Source of the DNA: Pseudomonadota bacterium
GTDB taxonomy: Bacteria; Pseudomonadota; Alphaproteobacteria; Sphingomonadales; Sphingomonadaceae
NCBI GenBank assembly: GCA_023458055.1
Contig: JAEXAW010000060.1
Coordinates: 62,001-126,000 of the forward strand
DNA: 64,000 nt
Direction of reading: 5' to 3'
How positions within the stretch are numbered: the stretch's first letter is position 1; each line of letters begins with the position of its first letter. Position numbers and translations under genes: made by a program. Below are positions 8,030 to 16,377 of this stretch, piece by piece. The notes under the pieces are model-generated. The model was not told the origin of the DNA and searched no databases. It saw only the letters and a program-made list of their open reading frames with translations.

Positions 8030-10480
8030 ATGAGTGACCCAAGGTTTACCGCCACCGCGATCATTTCGCGAAACTCGCTATCCTATATTGATCATGTGTT
8101 TGCATTGAACGCAGCGCGCCAGCCGCTGATTTCCGTCGCCGACGAAGCCTATGCAGAGCGGCTCACCGAAGTGGATATTGACCGCTGCATCGTGCCGGAG
8201 GAAGGCAGCGGCTGGTTTACCGAAACGCATCCGCTCATCCACGATGACCGCCCCGCCCAGATCAGCTTTACCTCGGGCACAGAAGGAGAGCCCAAAGGCA
8301 TCGTCCTCAGCTATTCGAACCTCGCCGACGCGGCGCAGCGGATCATCGACCAGATGCAGCTCACCGCCGCAGTGCGCGAATATGTCGGTGTGCCGGTCGG
8401 CTATAGTTTTGGCATTGGCCGCATCCGGGCGATCAGCGCGGTGGGCGGTCACGCCTATTTGCCGCCGCGTGGCTTTGATCCGCTGGAACTTGCCCGCATG
8501 CTCAAGGCAGGCGAGGTCAACGCGCTCTCCGCCGTACCGACCTTGCTCCGCATCCTGCTGAAAACGCCTGCGGTCATCGGTGATGCGGGAGCGAAGCTGC
8601 GCTGGATGGAAATCGGCTCGCAATATATGTCGGCGGCGGAAAAGCAGGCCATCCGCGCGCTGTTCCCCGACGCGATCATCGTCCAGCATTATGGCCTCAC
8701 CGAAGCGTCGCGCAGCACCTTCCTCACCATATCGGACGCGCCGGACGAGGTTCTCGAATCGGTCGGCCAGCCGGTCGGTGCGACCGAGGTGGATATCGCT
8801 GCATCAGGGCGCATCCGCATCCGCGGCCCCCATGTCGCGCGCTGCCGCCTCAAAGCGGGTGCGTTGGCCGAGCTGTGCGACACCGATGGCTGGCTCGAAA
8901 CCAACGATCTTGGCCGCATCGAGAACGGCTATCTTTATTATGACGGCCGCGCGGATGACCTCATCAACAGCGGCGGGGTCAAGATCAACCCCGATCTCCT
9001 GGAAGCGCGGATTGCCAAGTCGCTGGGCCTGGGCGGGCAGCTCGTCGTCGCGAAAGTCCCCGATGCGCTGCGCGGCGAAGGCATTCTGGTGGCGTCAGAA
9101 GCGAGCGACATTGACGCGGATCGGCTCCATGCTGCTGCCACCGCGGCGCTCGGCGAACTCGGCGTCAATCCAGGCGACTCCTTGCATGTCAGGATAATGC
9201 CCGCCCTCCCCCGCACCGCGACGGGCAAACCGCAGCGCCGCCTCCTCACCGAAGAGTTTGTCCGCACCATCGGCACCGCCTCGGTTCCCGCCGCTCCCGC
9301 TCCACCCAAGGCAGCGGACGGCGATAGCGTCGCGGCCTTCTTCCACGAATTTTTCCCCGGCAGAACCATTGGTCCCGACGACAGTTTCGAAACCATGGGC
9401 GGGGATTCGCTCAGCTACATCCATTTCTCGCTCGAATATGAGGAGCGCTTCGGCGCGCTCCCGAGCCGATGGGAAGGGCTCACCGTCGCCCAGTTGGAAA
9501 ACAGCCGCGCCAACACGGCGCCAAGCCATTGGCGTCAGCTCGAATCGGCTACGTTTACGCGCGCAATGTTCATGATCTGCATCGTTGCGCTGCACCTCGA
9601 TACGTTCGTCTATAGCAGTAATTGGGGCGCGGCCTATTTCCTGTTCATGCTGTGCGGCTATAGCGCGATGCGCTTCCAATGGCCGGAAATCAGCCGGACG
9701 GGGAATGTCAGCACGATTTTCGGGACCATCGCCCGGGTCGCGATCCCGACCTTTCTCGTCGTGGTGGCGATGCAGCTTTGGGCGCATACCGTCGAGATTA
9801 AACCATTGCTGCTGATATCCAACTGGTTCGACCCGAGCCAATATCATGTCGCTTATTATTATTTTGCGGAAATCTACATGCAACTGCTGCTGGTGATCGC
9901 GGCCTTGTTTTCCATCCCGAAGATAAGGGACTGGTTTCGCGCCCGCCCGATGACCAGCGCCACGGCGCTGATTCTGTTCGCCATCATTCTCAACTGGCGG
10001 GTCGAGGCGGTTTGGGACACCAACTATATCTTCCACCGCACGCCAATCTGGTATCTGTGGACGGTCGGCGTCGGCATGCTGATAGCCAGTGCGCGTGATA
10101 GGCAAAGCAAGACGGTCGCAATGGCCATTGCCGCCGCAGCAACGCTGCTGCACTTCGGCTTGACCTCGGCGAGCGCCTATATCTCGGGCGGCGTGGCGTT
10201 GCTCCTTTTCTGGCCCGAAATATCGGTGCCCTATCGCGTCAAATTTCTCGTCTCGGAAATCGCCGGATCCTCCATGTTCATGTATCTCAGCCATTATCAG
10301 GTAAAGTCGCTGGTGATCCGGTTCCTCCACGGTCCGATGCCGTGGCTGTCCCTGTTCGCAGCGATGGGATTTGGCGTCATATTCGCGAGAGCTTATCGCT
10401 GGGCCGAGCTCAAATTCCACGCGGTCATGCAAGCGCATCGCGGCAATGGCGTGCAGCCGATGCCGCAAGGCCTGTCCTAA
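8030..10480 (+). CDS. Adenylation domain - carrier domain - membrane acyltransferase-like fusion protein
   Basis: An 816-residue multidomain protein. Residues ~60-420 are an AMP-binding (ANL) adenylation domain: P-loop SFTSGTEGEPKG (from about 80), QHYGLTEASR, TNDLGRIENGYLYYDGRADD and the C-terminal lysine loop LPRTATGKPQRR. Residues ~435-495 are a phosphopantetheine carrier domain with GGDSLSYI; Ser460 is the predicted attachment site. Residues ~510-800 carry about ten hydrophobic segments resembling membrane acyltransferase families (TRAMFMICIVALHLDTF at the start). Only ~80 residues precede the P-loop, so the usual N-terminal adenylation subdomain is shortened. The protein may activate an acyl or amino acid, tether it, and transfer it at the membrane. 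The ATG at 8030 is chosen over an upstream extension lacking conservation. Confidence 0.85.
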   Translation: MSDPRFTATAIISRNSLSYIDHVFALNAARQPLISVADEAYAERLTEVDIDRCIVPEEGSGWFTETHPLIHDDRPAQISFTSGTEGEPKGIVLSYSNLADAAQRIIDQMQLTAAVREYVGVPVGYSFGIGRIRAISAVGGHAYLPPRGFDPLELARMLKAGEVNALSAVPTLLRILLKTPAVIGDAGAKLRWMEIGSQYMSAAEKQAIRALFPDAIIVQHYGLTEASRSTFLTISDAPDEVLESVGQPVGATEVDIAASGRIRIRGPHVARCRLKAGALAELCDTDGWLETNDLGRIENGYLYYDGRADDLINSGGVKINPDLLEARIAKSLGLGGQLVVAKVPDALRGEGILVASEASDIDADRLHAAATAALGELGVNPGDSLHVRIMPALPRTATGKPQRRLLTEEFVRTIGTASVPAAPAPPKAADGDSVAAFFHEFFPGRTIGPDDSFETMGGDSLSYIHFSLEYEERFGALPSRWEGLTVAQLENSRANTAPSHWRQLESATFTRAMFMICIVALHLDTFVYSSNWGAAYFLFMLCGYSAMRFQWPEISRTGNVSTIFGTIARVAIPTFLVVVAMQLWAHTVEIKPLLLISNWFDPSQYHVAYYYFAEIYMQLLLVIAALFSIPKIRDWFRARPMTSATALILFAIILNWRVEAVWDTNYIFHRTPIWYLWTVGVGMLIASARDRQSKTVAMAIAAAATLLHFGLTSASAYISGGVALLLFWPEISVPYRVKFLVSEIAGSSMFMYLSHYQVKSLVIRFLHGPMPWLSLFAAMGFGVIFARAYRWAELKFHAVMQAHRGNGVQPMPQGLS

Positions 10481-10504
10481 GCTTCGCGTAAGGCCTGACA
10501 AGCG

Positions 10505-11038
10505 TCACCGTACCCCATAAAAATCGACCAGCCGGTCGAGCGCCAGCCCCAGCACCACCCGGCCAGAGCGGGCGGGCCAGCCCAAGCCTTGTTCGGCATG
10601 GGCCATGCTCTCGCCAGCGCAGATGAGCCGCCAGCAAATCTCGCTGAGCCCCGGCCCAACCGCCGCCAGTGCGGCATCGAAGCGTCGCCGCGCATCAATC
10701 TGGGCAAGGGTCGGGTCAGAAGAGCGTGGCGCCGCACGCGCCGCCTTGTCGCCGGGCGGACGATCCCATTGCATCGTCACCTGCGGCCCCAACCCTGCGC
10801 GTTCATAATCGGCACGCAACCTTTCGGCCGCGCCATATTGGGCCGCGCTGATCAGGCGGCGGTGGAACAGCCAGCCAATGGCGTGCTCGCGCATGTTGAC
10901 GGTGACGGTGCGGCGGCTGACTGGGCCGGTCTTGGCAGGATCGTGCCGGTCATCGGGGTGGCACTGACCGACCAGCGTCCGGTTGGCGGTCTGGTACGCG
11001 ACATCGCTGGGCGCGGTTGAGCGAAGGGCTTTTGGCAT
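10505..11038 (-). CDS. DUF6456-type protein, probable DNA-binding/regulatory
   Basis: A 177-residue protein with a basic, disordered N-terminus (~50 residues) and a helical C-terminal domain matching the DUF6456 pattern: REHAIGWLFHRRLISAAQYGAAERLRADYERAG, later RRFDAALAAVGPGLSEICWRLICAGESMAHAEQ and SGRVVLGLALDRLVDFYG. Such proteins are common in alphaproteobacteria and resemble phage-derived helix-turn-helix regulators; function is not established. The start at 11038 follows AGGAGAA. It is divergent from an XRE-type regulator with a 105-bp shared promoter region, suggesting a paired regulatory unit. Confidence 0.72.
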   Translation of the reverse strand: MPKALRSTAPSDVAYQTANRTLVGQCHPDDRHDPAKTGPVSRRTVTVNMREHAIGWLFHRRLISAAQYGAAERLRADYERAGLGPQVTMQWDRPPGDKAARAAPRSSDPTLAQIDARRRFDAALAAVGPGLSEICWRLICAGESMAHAEQGLGWPARSGRVVLGLALDRLVDFYGVR

Positions 11039-11143
11039 CGAATCAATTCTCCTGTGACAGATAAGCCCTCTTGCGCTTTGGATAAAATTGTAGGAAAGAA
11101 AAAACCAACATGGTTATTTAATTCAACATCCCGGAGATATTTG

Positions 11144-11707
11144 ATGATCAACAGCATCCGTTCGGTTCGCAAGGCCAAAGGCCTGACCCTCGATGATGTC
11201 GCCCAGCGTTGCTCGCCGTCCACCACGGCGCAGACCATCGGGCGGCTCGAAACCGGGACGCGCACGCTGTCGATCGACTGGCTCAACCGTATTGCGGATG
11301 CGCTTGAGGTGTCCTCGGCTTATCTGGTGCGCATGCCCGAAGAAGCCGAACTCGCCGTCACCGCGCTCCTGACGCCCGATGGCGCACGCGCGCCGACCAA
11401 GCCCGAACATTTACCCCCGGCACGGCATAGCGAAGATATGCTCGCGCTGCGGGTTACTGGCAGCACCGGGGATTATCGCGCTGGAGATGAAATCTGGTGT
11501 CGCCCGCACGATTTGGCTGAGCTTTCCCAAGCGCTCAACCGTGACGTGCTGGTTCCCCGCCCGGCCGGACGGTTCCTGTTCGGGCGGCTCATCTATGTCG
11601 ATGGCGAGATGCTCCACATCCTGCCCCCGGGCGCGGGGAATCGCCAGCAAATCGTGACGAGTCCGCCCTGGATCGCAGTTGCGAGCCGGTTGGTGCGCAA
11701 CCTTTAG
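11144..11707 (+). CDS. XRE-family transcriptional regulator with S24-like C-terminal domain
   Basis: A 187-residue regulator. Residues 1-65 form a Cro/CI helix-turn-helix (INSIRSVRKAKGLTLDDVAQ ... TIGRLETGTRTLSIDWLNRI). The C-terminal ~80 residues (MLALRVTGSTGDYRAGDEIW ... GRFLFGRLIYVDGEMLHILP) resemble the S24/LexA-type beta fold, though I cannot see a clear Ser-Lys dyad. ATG 11144 with GGAG upstream is preferred; 30 further in-frame residues upstream look unconserved. It is divergent from the DUF6456 gene and convergent with secF. Confidence 0.82.
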   Translation: MINSIRSVRKAKGLTLDDVAQRCSPSTTAQTIGRLETGTRTLSIDWLNRIADALEVSSAYLVRMPEEAELAVTALLTPDGARAPTKPEHLPPARHSEDMLALRVTGSTGDYRAGDEIWCRPHDLAELSQALNRDVLVPRPAGRFLFGRLIYVDGEMLHILPPGAGNRQQIVTSPPWIAVASRLVRNL

Positions 11708-11711
11708 AAAA

Positions 11712-11763
11712 CCGCCTCCCGTCTCTCCGCCGCTCGGGCGGCTAAGACGGGGCCGTCAGGCGG
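11712..11763. terminator. Possible bidirectional terminator hairpin
   Basis: Between the convergent XRE gene and secF, CCGCCT (11712-11717) pairs with AGGCGG (11758-11763). Nested inside are CGTCT/AGACG and GCCG/CGGC pairs. This makes a strong GC hairpin; the flanking T-tract is short. Confidence 0.5.
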
Positions 11764-11768
11764 TCGCT

Positions 11769-12749
11769 TTAGACGACCGCCCCGTCATTGTTGCGACGCG
11801 GGCCGACGCGTTCCGCGCCGCCATCGCCCCCAGCCTTGGGGGTGAAGGTATCCGGACCAACTTTCAGCCACACAAGGAACGCACAGGCCATATAGACCGA
11901 CGAATAGGTGCCGATGAAAATGCCGAGCAGCATCGCTGCGGTGAAGCCGAAGATCACTTCGGGGCCGAGGAACAACAGAATTGCAAGCGTGATGATCATG
12001 AACACCGAGGTCATGATCGTCCGCGAAAGCGTTTCGTTAATCGACAGGTCAAGCAGCGAGATGATGTCCATCTTGCGATATTTCTTTAAATTTTCGCGCA
12101 CACGGTCATAAACCACGATGGTATCGTTCAAGGAATAACCAATGATGGTGAGCAGCGCCGCAACGATATTGAGGTCAAATTCGAGTTGGGTCAGCGCGAA
12201 GAAACCGAACGTCAGCGCGACGTCGTGGAACAACGAAAAGAGCGCGCCCACGCCGAATTGCCATTCGAAACGGAACCAGATGTAGACCGAAATCGCCAGC
12301 ATCGCGAGACCCAGCGCGAGCGCACCGGTGCGGATAAGCTCGCCCGAAACCTTCCCCGACACGGTATCGACCGACCCAAACTTGGCATCGGGATAAGCCG
12401 CCAGAATGCCCGCCTTGAGCTTGTTGGCCGCTGCATCCGCTGCGCCCTTGCCGCCTTCCGGCAGTGGTGTGCGGATTGAAACGTCCTTGGTCGATCCGAA
12501 CTGCTGGATGGTCGCATCCCCCACGCCAAGCGCGTCAATCTTCGCGCGCAGCTGATCCAGCGGCGGCGGATTGGTGAACTCGACGCGCATCATCTGGCCG
12601 CCGACAAAATCAACGCCTAGATTAAGGCCGCGCACGCCCACCAGCACAATCGAGCCGATGGTCAGCAGAAGGCTGAGCACCATGGCAACATTACGCCATT
12701 TGAGAAAGTGGATGTTGGTGTCGTCCGGAACGAGCTTGAGCAAACGCAT
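11769..12749 (-). CDS. secF: Protein translocase subunit SecF
   Basis: A 326-residue inner-membrane protein, the partner of SecD in proton-motive-force-driven protein export through SecYEG. The first transmembrane helix is near residue 25, followed by the family's GLNLGVDFVGGQMMRVEF strand and a periplasmic P1 domain. The C-terminal bundle of five helices has the conserved YSLNDTIVVYDRVREN motif and TLSRTIMTS. It starts 12 bases after secD and ends in a short acidic/basic tail. The order yajC-secD-secF is the standard operon. Confidence 0.97.
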   Translation of the reverse strand: MRLLKLVPDDTNIHFLKWRNVAMVLSLLLTIGSIVLVGVRGLNLGVDFVGGQMMRVEFTNPPPLDQLRAKIDALGVGDATIQQFGSTKDVSIRTPLPEGGKGAADAAANKLKAGILAAYPDAKFGSVDTVSGKVSGELIRTGALALGLAMLAISVYIWFRFEWQFGVGALFSLFHDVALTFGFFALTQLEFDLNIVAALLTIIGYSLNDTIVVYDRVRENLKKYRKMDIISLLDLSINETLSRTIMTSVFMIITLAILLFLGPEVIFGFTAAMLLGIFIGTYSSVYMACAFLVWLKVGPDTFTPKAGGDGGAERVGPRRNNDGAVV

Positions 12750-12761
12750 GGGGTCGGTTCC

Positions 12762-14369
12762 TTAAATATGAAGTTCGGTCGGACGCGCGCGGCGCACCCA
12801 CTGCGAAACGAAGAGGCGGGTCATGGTGACGGCGGTATAGACCGAGGTCACGATGCCGATGGTCAAAACCACCGCAAAGCCCTTGACCGGTCCGGAGCCG
12901 AACCAGAACATCAAGGCGGCTGCGATGACGTTGGTGATGTTGGCGTCGAAAATAGCGCGGCTCGCTTCCTTATAGCCATGTTCGATCGCCATGACAGGTT
13001 TTCGCCCGCGTTTTAATTCTTCGCGGATACGCTCGTTGATAAGGACGTTGGCGTCAACCGCCGCACCGACCGTCAACACGAAACCGGCGATACCCGGTAG
13101 CGTCAGGGTCGCATTGAACAGCGCCATCACGGCCAGAATCATGATAACGTTAACCACCAGCGCAATATCGGCGTAAAAACCGAACCGGCCATAAGTCACG
13201 AGCATCAGCACCAGCACCGCAACGGTTGCGATCACGCCGGCCAGCACACCCTTGCGGATCGAGTCGGCGCCAAGGTCAGGGCCTACCGTGCGTTCTTCGA
13301 CGACGGTCAGCTTGACTGGCAGCGCACCCGAACGCAGCGCAATCGCCAGCGCGTTGGCACTTTCGGTCGTGAAATTGCCGCTAATCTGAGCCCGTCCGCC
13401 AAGGATCGGTTCATTGATCGACGGCGCGGAGAGGACTTTACCGTCAAGCACCATCGCGAAACGCTTGCCGACATTGGTTTGCGTCGCGCGGGCAAAGGCA
13501 TTGGCACCTTGCGTATCAAAGGTGATGTCAACTACGGCGCGGTTGGTTTGCTGATCAAAGCCTTGCGTCGCGTTGACCAGCCGTTCGCCGCTTATCAGCA
13601 CTTGGCGTTTCAGCACTTCAAAACCGCTCGGGCTTTCGCTGCTCGGGACAATCTCGCTGCCGACCGGTGCATTACCCTTGGCCGCTTCTGCCGGGTCAGC
13701 ATTTTCATCGACCATTTTGAATTCAAGCTTGGCGGTTTGCCCCAACAATTCCTTCAAGGCTTGCGGATCCTGCAAACCCGGCACCTGCACCACGATGCGG
13801 TCAGAGCTTGAGCGGATAATCGTCGGCTCGCGCGTTCCCATTTCGTCGATGCGCTTGCGCACCACTTCGGTCGCAACGTCCATCGCGCTGTTGACCGCAT
13901 TGGTGATCCCTGCTTGCGTCGGGGTCAGCACAAAGCGATTGCCATCGACCACCGCAATGTCCCAGTCGCGCTGGCCGGTCATCCCCGCTCCCGCGGTTTC
14001 ACGAAACAGCCGTTCGCGCACTTCATCAACCTTGGTCGGATCCACTACCGAAAAGCTGATTTTACCGCCTTCACGGCTGATGTCGCCAATTTCGACGGCG
14101 TTGCCTGTGCCGCGTTCGCCGCGCATCGCCGAGCGCACGGTTTTTTCCATCGTCTCAAGCCGCGTCTTGGTAACGTCCGCGACGTCGGCTTCAAGCAGGA
14201 TGTGCGAGCCACCGGCAAGGTCGAGACCAAGGTTGATGCGCTCCTTCGGCATGAACGCCGGCCAGCTTTCCACCGTCTTTTCGGGGAACATGCTCGGAAG
14301 AGCAAAAATCACAGCCAGAATGATACTGAGATAAATGGCGTATGTTTTCCAGCGCGGAAAATCGAGCAT
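12762..14369 (-). CDS. secD: Protein translocase subunit SecD
   Basis: A 535-residue inner-membrane protein of the SecDF export motor. It has an N-terminal transmembrane helix (TYAIYLSIILAVIFALPSMF), then GLDLAGGSHILLEADV, and a large periplasmic domain with VQVPGLQDPQALKELLGQTA. The C-terminal RND-like bundle carries GFVLTVGAAVDANVLINERI, the conserved region holding the Asp and Arg needed for proton flow. Length is normal for alphaproteobacteria. It is translated between yajC (101-bp gap) and secF (12-bp gap). Confidence 0.97.
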   Translation of the reverse strand: MLDFPRWKTYAIYLSIILAVIFALPSMFPEKTVESWPAFMPKERINLGLDLAGGSHILLEADVADVTKTRLETMEKTVRSAMRGERGTGNAVEIGDISREGGKISFSVVDPTKVDEVRERLFRETAGAGMTGQRDWDIAVVDGNRFVLTPTQAGITNAVNSAMDVATEVVRKRIDEMGTREPTIIRSSSDRIVVQVPGLQDPQALKELLGQTAKLEFKMVDENADPAEAAKGNAPVGSEIVPSSESPSGFEVLKRQVLISGERLVNATQGFDQQTNRAVVDITFDTQGANAFARATQTNVGKRFAMVLDGKVLSAPSINEPILGGRAQISGNFTTESANALAIALRSGALPVKLTVVEERTVGPDLGADSIRKGVLAGVIATVAVLVLMLVTYGRFGFYADIALVVNVIMILAVMALFNATLTLPGIAGFVLTVGAAVDANVLINERIREELKRGRKPVMAIEHGYKEASRAIFDANITNVIAAALMFWFGSGPVKGFAVVLTIGIVTSVYTAVTMTRLFVSQWVRRARPTELHI

Positions 14370-14470
14370 CGGACGAAAACCTGTCTATTTCTATCTATCC
14401 ATCCCGTTGTTCCACCTGGTGAGCCCAGGGAAACCACGGCACCGGGCCCGCAACAGGGCCCTTAAAATAC

Positions 14471-14809
14471 TCAGTCGTTGGCGGGCTTGGCGCTGCTCGA
14501 CAAGACTTCGGAAATGGTCGCCTTGACGACCTTGACCTTAACCCCTTGGGCAATCTCGACCGTGGCATATTCATCATCGACACTGACGACCTTGCCAACC
14601 AGTCCGCCGCCGGTGATGACCTGATCGTTGCGGGTAATGGCATTGACCTTCTGCTGATGCGCCTTCATCCGCTGCTGCTGCGGACGGATGAGGAGAAAAT
14701 ACATCACCGCGAAAATCAGCACATAGGGAAGAAATCCCACCCATGTCGGGATAGATTGGCTACCAGTCGCAGCGGGCGCTACCTGCGCTGCGATCGCAAA
14801 AATCGACAT
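14471..14809 (-). CDS. yajC: Preprotein translocase accessory subunit YajC
   Basis: A 112-residue protein with one N-terminal transmembrane helix (WVGFLPYVLIFAVMYFLLI) followed at once by the family signature RPQQQRMKAHQQ and the small beta domain (ITRNDQVITGGGLVGKVVSV ... VKVVKATISEVL). YajC associates with SecDF. The ATG at 14809 is chosen because the 36 upstream in-frame residues are Pro/Arg-rich and unlike the family. It heads the yajC-secD-secF operon. Confidence 0.96.
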   Translation of the reverse strand: MSIFAIAAQVAPAATGSQSIPTWVGFLPYVLIFAVMYFLLIRPQQQRMKAHQQKVNAITRNDQVITGGGLVGKVVSVDDEYATVEIAQGVKVKVVKATISEVLSSSAKPAND

Positions 14810-15047
14810 ATTCTCATCCGTTCTATTGTTTTTAGGTCCCGCCCGCTTCCGCACAGGATGCACGGCGCGCCCAAAATAAGTTGGCGCGCGGCTATCACAA
14901 GGGAGCCACGGTGGCAACTTCTATCGCCGCGCGGGATTAAGTCGCCTTCATCCCCGCCCCGGGCGCGAAAAGGCCCGATCTTTGCGTCCACCACCAAAAT
15001 CCCCCTTGCGCCCCTGCCCCCGGCAGCCTATGGGCGCACCTTCCGGT

Positions 15048-15124
15048 CGGGACGTAGCGCAGCCTGGTAGCGCATCACACTGGGGGTGTGGGGGTCGGAG
15101 GTTCGAATCCTCTCGTCCCGACCA
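15048..15124 (+). tRNA. tRNA-Pro (GGG anticodon)
   Basis: CGGGACG/CGTCCCG acceptor stem, D-arm GCGC/GCGC, anticodon stem TCACA/TGTGG with loop CTGGGGG giving anticodon GGG, T-arm GAGG-TTCGAAT-CCTC, discriminator A and an encoded CCA. It is complete and looks functional. Its 3' half is the attachment site of the island that follows. Confidence 0.96.
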
Positions 15125-15125
15125 A
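15074..15125 (+). other. Putative attL: 3' half of tRNA-Pro
   Basis: These 52 bases recur at 21161-21212 with three mismatches. A direct repeat that begins inside a tRNA anticodon arm and ends at its CCA is the classic footprint of site-specific integration into a tRNA gene. The island-side copy keeps the tRNA intact, as expected. Confidence 0.78.
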
Positions 15126-15138
15126 ATAATTCAATAGC

Positions 15139-16058
15139 CTAGTTGTTTAGTCCCCGCATGTGATGGTGTGGCTTCATATTGAAGATATCCGGCTTTGATT
15201 TCCAGAGTTCTTCTGCGGCTTCATAGGGTGTCTTGAACCGTAGGGCCTTTAACTGCTTTGCGAAGTTGTAGGCGACCAGCCAGTCGCGGACATGGCGGCG
15301 CAGTTGGTTGATTGAGGTATAGTGGAAGGATTTGACGGTGGCCTCCTTGATGGTGCGCACCATCCGCTCGGCCTGGCCGTTGGTCCAGGGATGATAGGGC
15401 TTGGTGAGCCGGTGCTCGATGCCGTTTGCCTCGCAGACGCGGCCGAAGATATGGCCCATCCATCCCGGCGCACCGCCCTGATCGCGCTGAACGAACTACA
15501 CGCCGTTGTCGGTCAGGATGGTGTGGATCTTGTACGGAACCGTCTTGATCAACGCACGCAGGAACTCTGCCGCGGCAAGCTGGTGGTCGCCCGGCGATAG
15601 ATGCGGGCGAACACCAGCTTCGAGGTGCGGTCCACCGCGACATAGAGGAAGCCCTTGCCGCCTTCGTAGCGAAGTTCGGCGATATCGATGTGGAAGTAGC
15701 CGATCTCATACTTCTTGAATTTCTTCGGCTTCTCGCGATCCGCCTTCGGCAAGCGGCTGATCCCGTGCCGCTGCCGGCAACGGTGAAGCGACGAGCGCGT
15801 CAGATGCGGGATGACGTCCTTAAGGGCGATGTGGACATCGTCGAGCGGCAATCGCGCCTGCACCCGAAGCGCCACAATCGCCGCCTCTTCCATCGGTGAC
15901 AGCACGGTGCTGCGTCGTTCCTTCGGCCCCATCGGCATGACCTCGACCGACTGCCGACCACGCCACTTGATCACCGTCTTCTCGTTGATCCCATACCGCT
16001 TCGCGAGCTGCGCGACCGCAGCTTGTGATCACTGTAGCTCCGCTCGAACGCTGTGCAT
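15139..16058 (-). pseudogene. IS481-like DDE transposase, disrupted
   Basis: The conceptual protein has an N-terminal HTH (AAVAQLAKRYGINEKTVIKW) and an rve integrase core (YFHIDIAELRYEGGKGFLYV, then LTDNGV, then HRLTKPYHPWTNGQAERMVR, then AYNFAKQLKALRFKTPYEA). Three lesions are visible: a TGA stop near residue 10 (ELQ-stop-SQ), a one-base frameshift near 15586 (after YRRATT, before LAAAEFLRAL), and a TAG replacing the Gln expected in TDNGVQF. The reading frame runs 5 bases past the left inverted repeat. The family call rests on domain order and the HPWTNGQAER motif. Confidence 0.85.
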
Positions 16059-16147
16059 GGTCTTGGCGCTCCCATGTAAAAGCTGGCCCGTAAGCCCTCC
16101 TGCTGTGATGACGATAATCTTACACCATCACATGCTGGGACTAAACA
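15144..16147 (-). mobile_element. Insertion sequence, about 1.0 kb, inactive
   Basis: The ends are inverted repeats: TGTTTAGTCCCCGCATGTGA... (15144-15169) and the reverse complement of 16122-16147, differing at one of 26 positions (C/A). Flanks CCTAGT and GCTAGT could be a 6-bp target duplication with one change. It encodes one DDE transposase on the minus strand, which is broken (see the pseudogene entry). It lies 20 bases downstream of tRNA-Pro. Confidence 0.86.
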
Positions 16148-16377
16148 GCTAGTTCGGGGAAGTACGTGCCCCTCGATTGTTAAATGAAAAAATGGGCATG
16201 CAAATCTGCGGTGCTCGGCGCGGATATTGAATGTCCAACTCTGTATGACGTGCCCCAAAACCTATCGGCCAAGCATCCCGGTGCGGGATGATAAAAATTT
16301 GTCGTAAAATGTGAAAACTATTTCTGCATTTTGGTGTAATATCATTCACGTAGCTACAGAGAGGCATAAAGCGGCGG

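Noticed and set aside
9095..10501. A 468-codon open frame on the minus strand inside the adenylation-acyltransferase fusion gene
   Set aside because: It is antisense to a gene with clear domain motifs, has low-complexity Arg/His-rich content and no recognisable motif. Long antisense frames are common in high-GC genomes.
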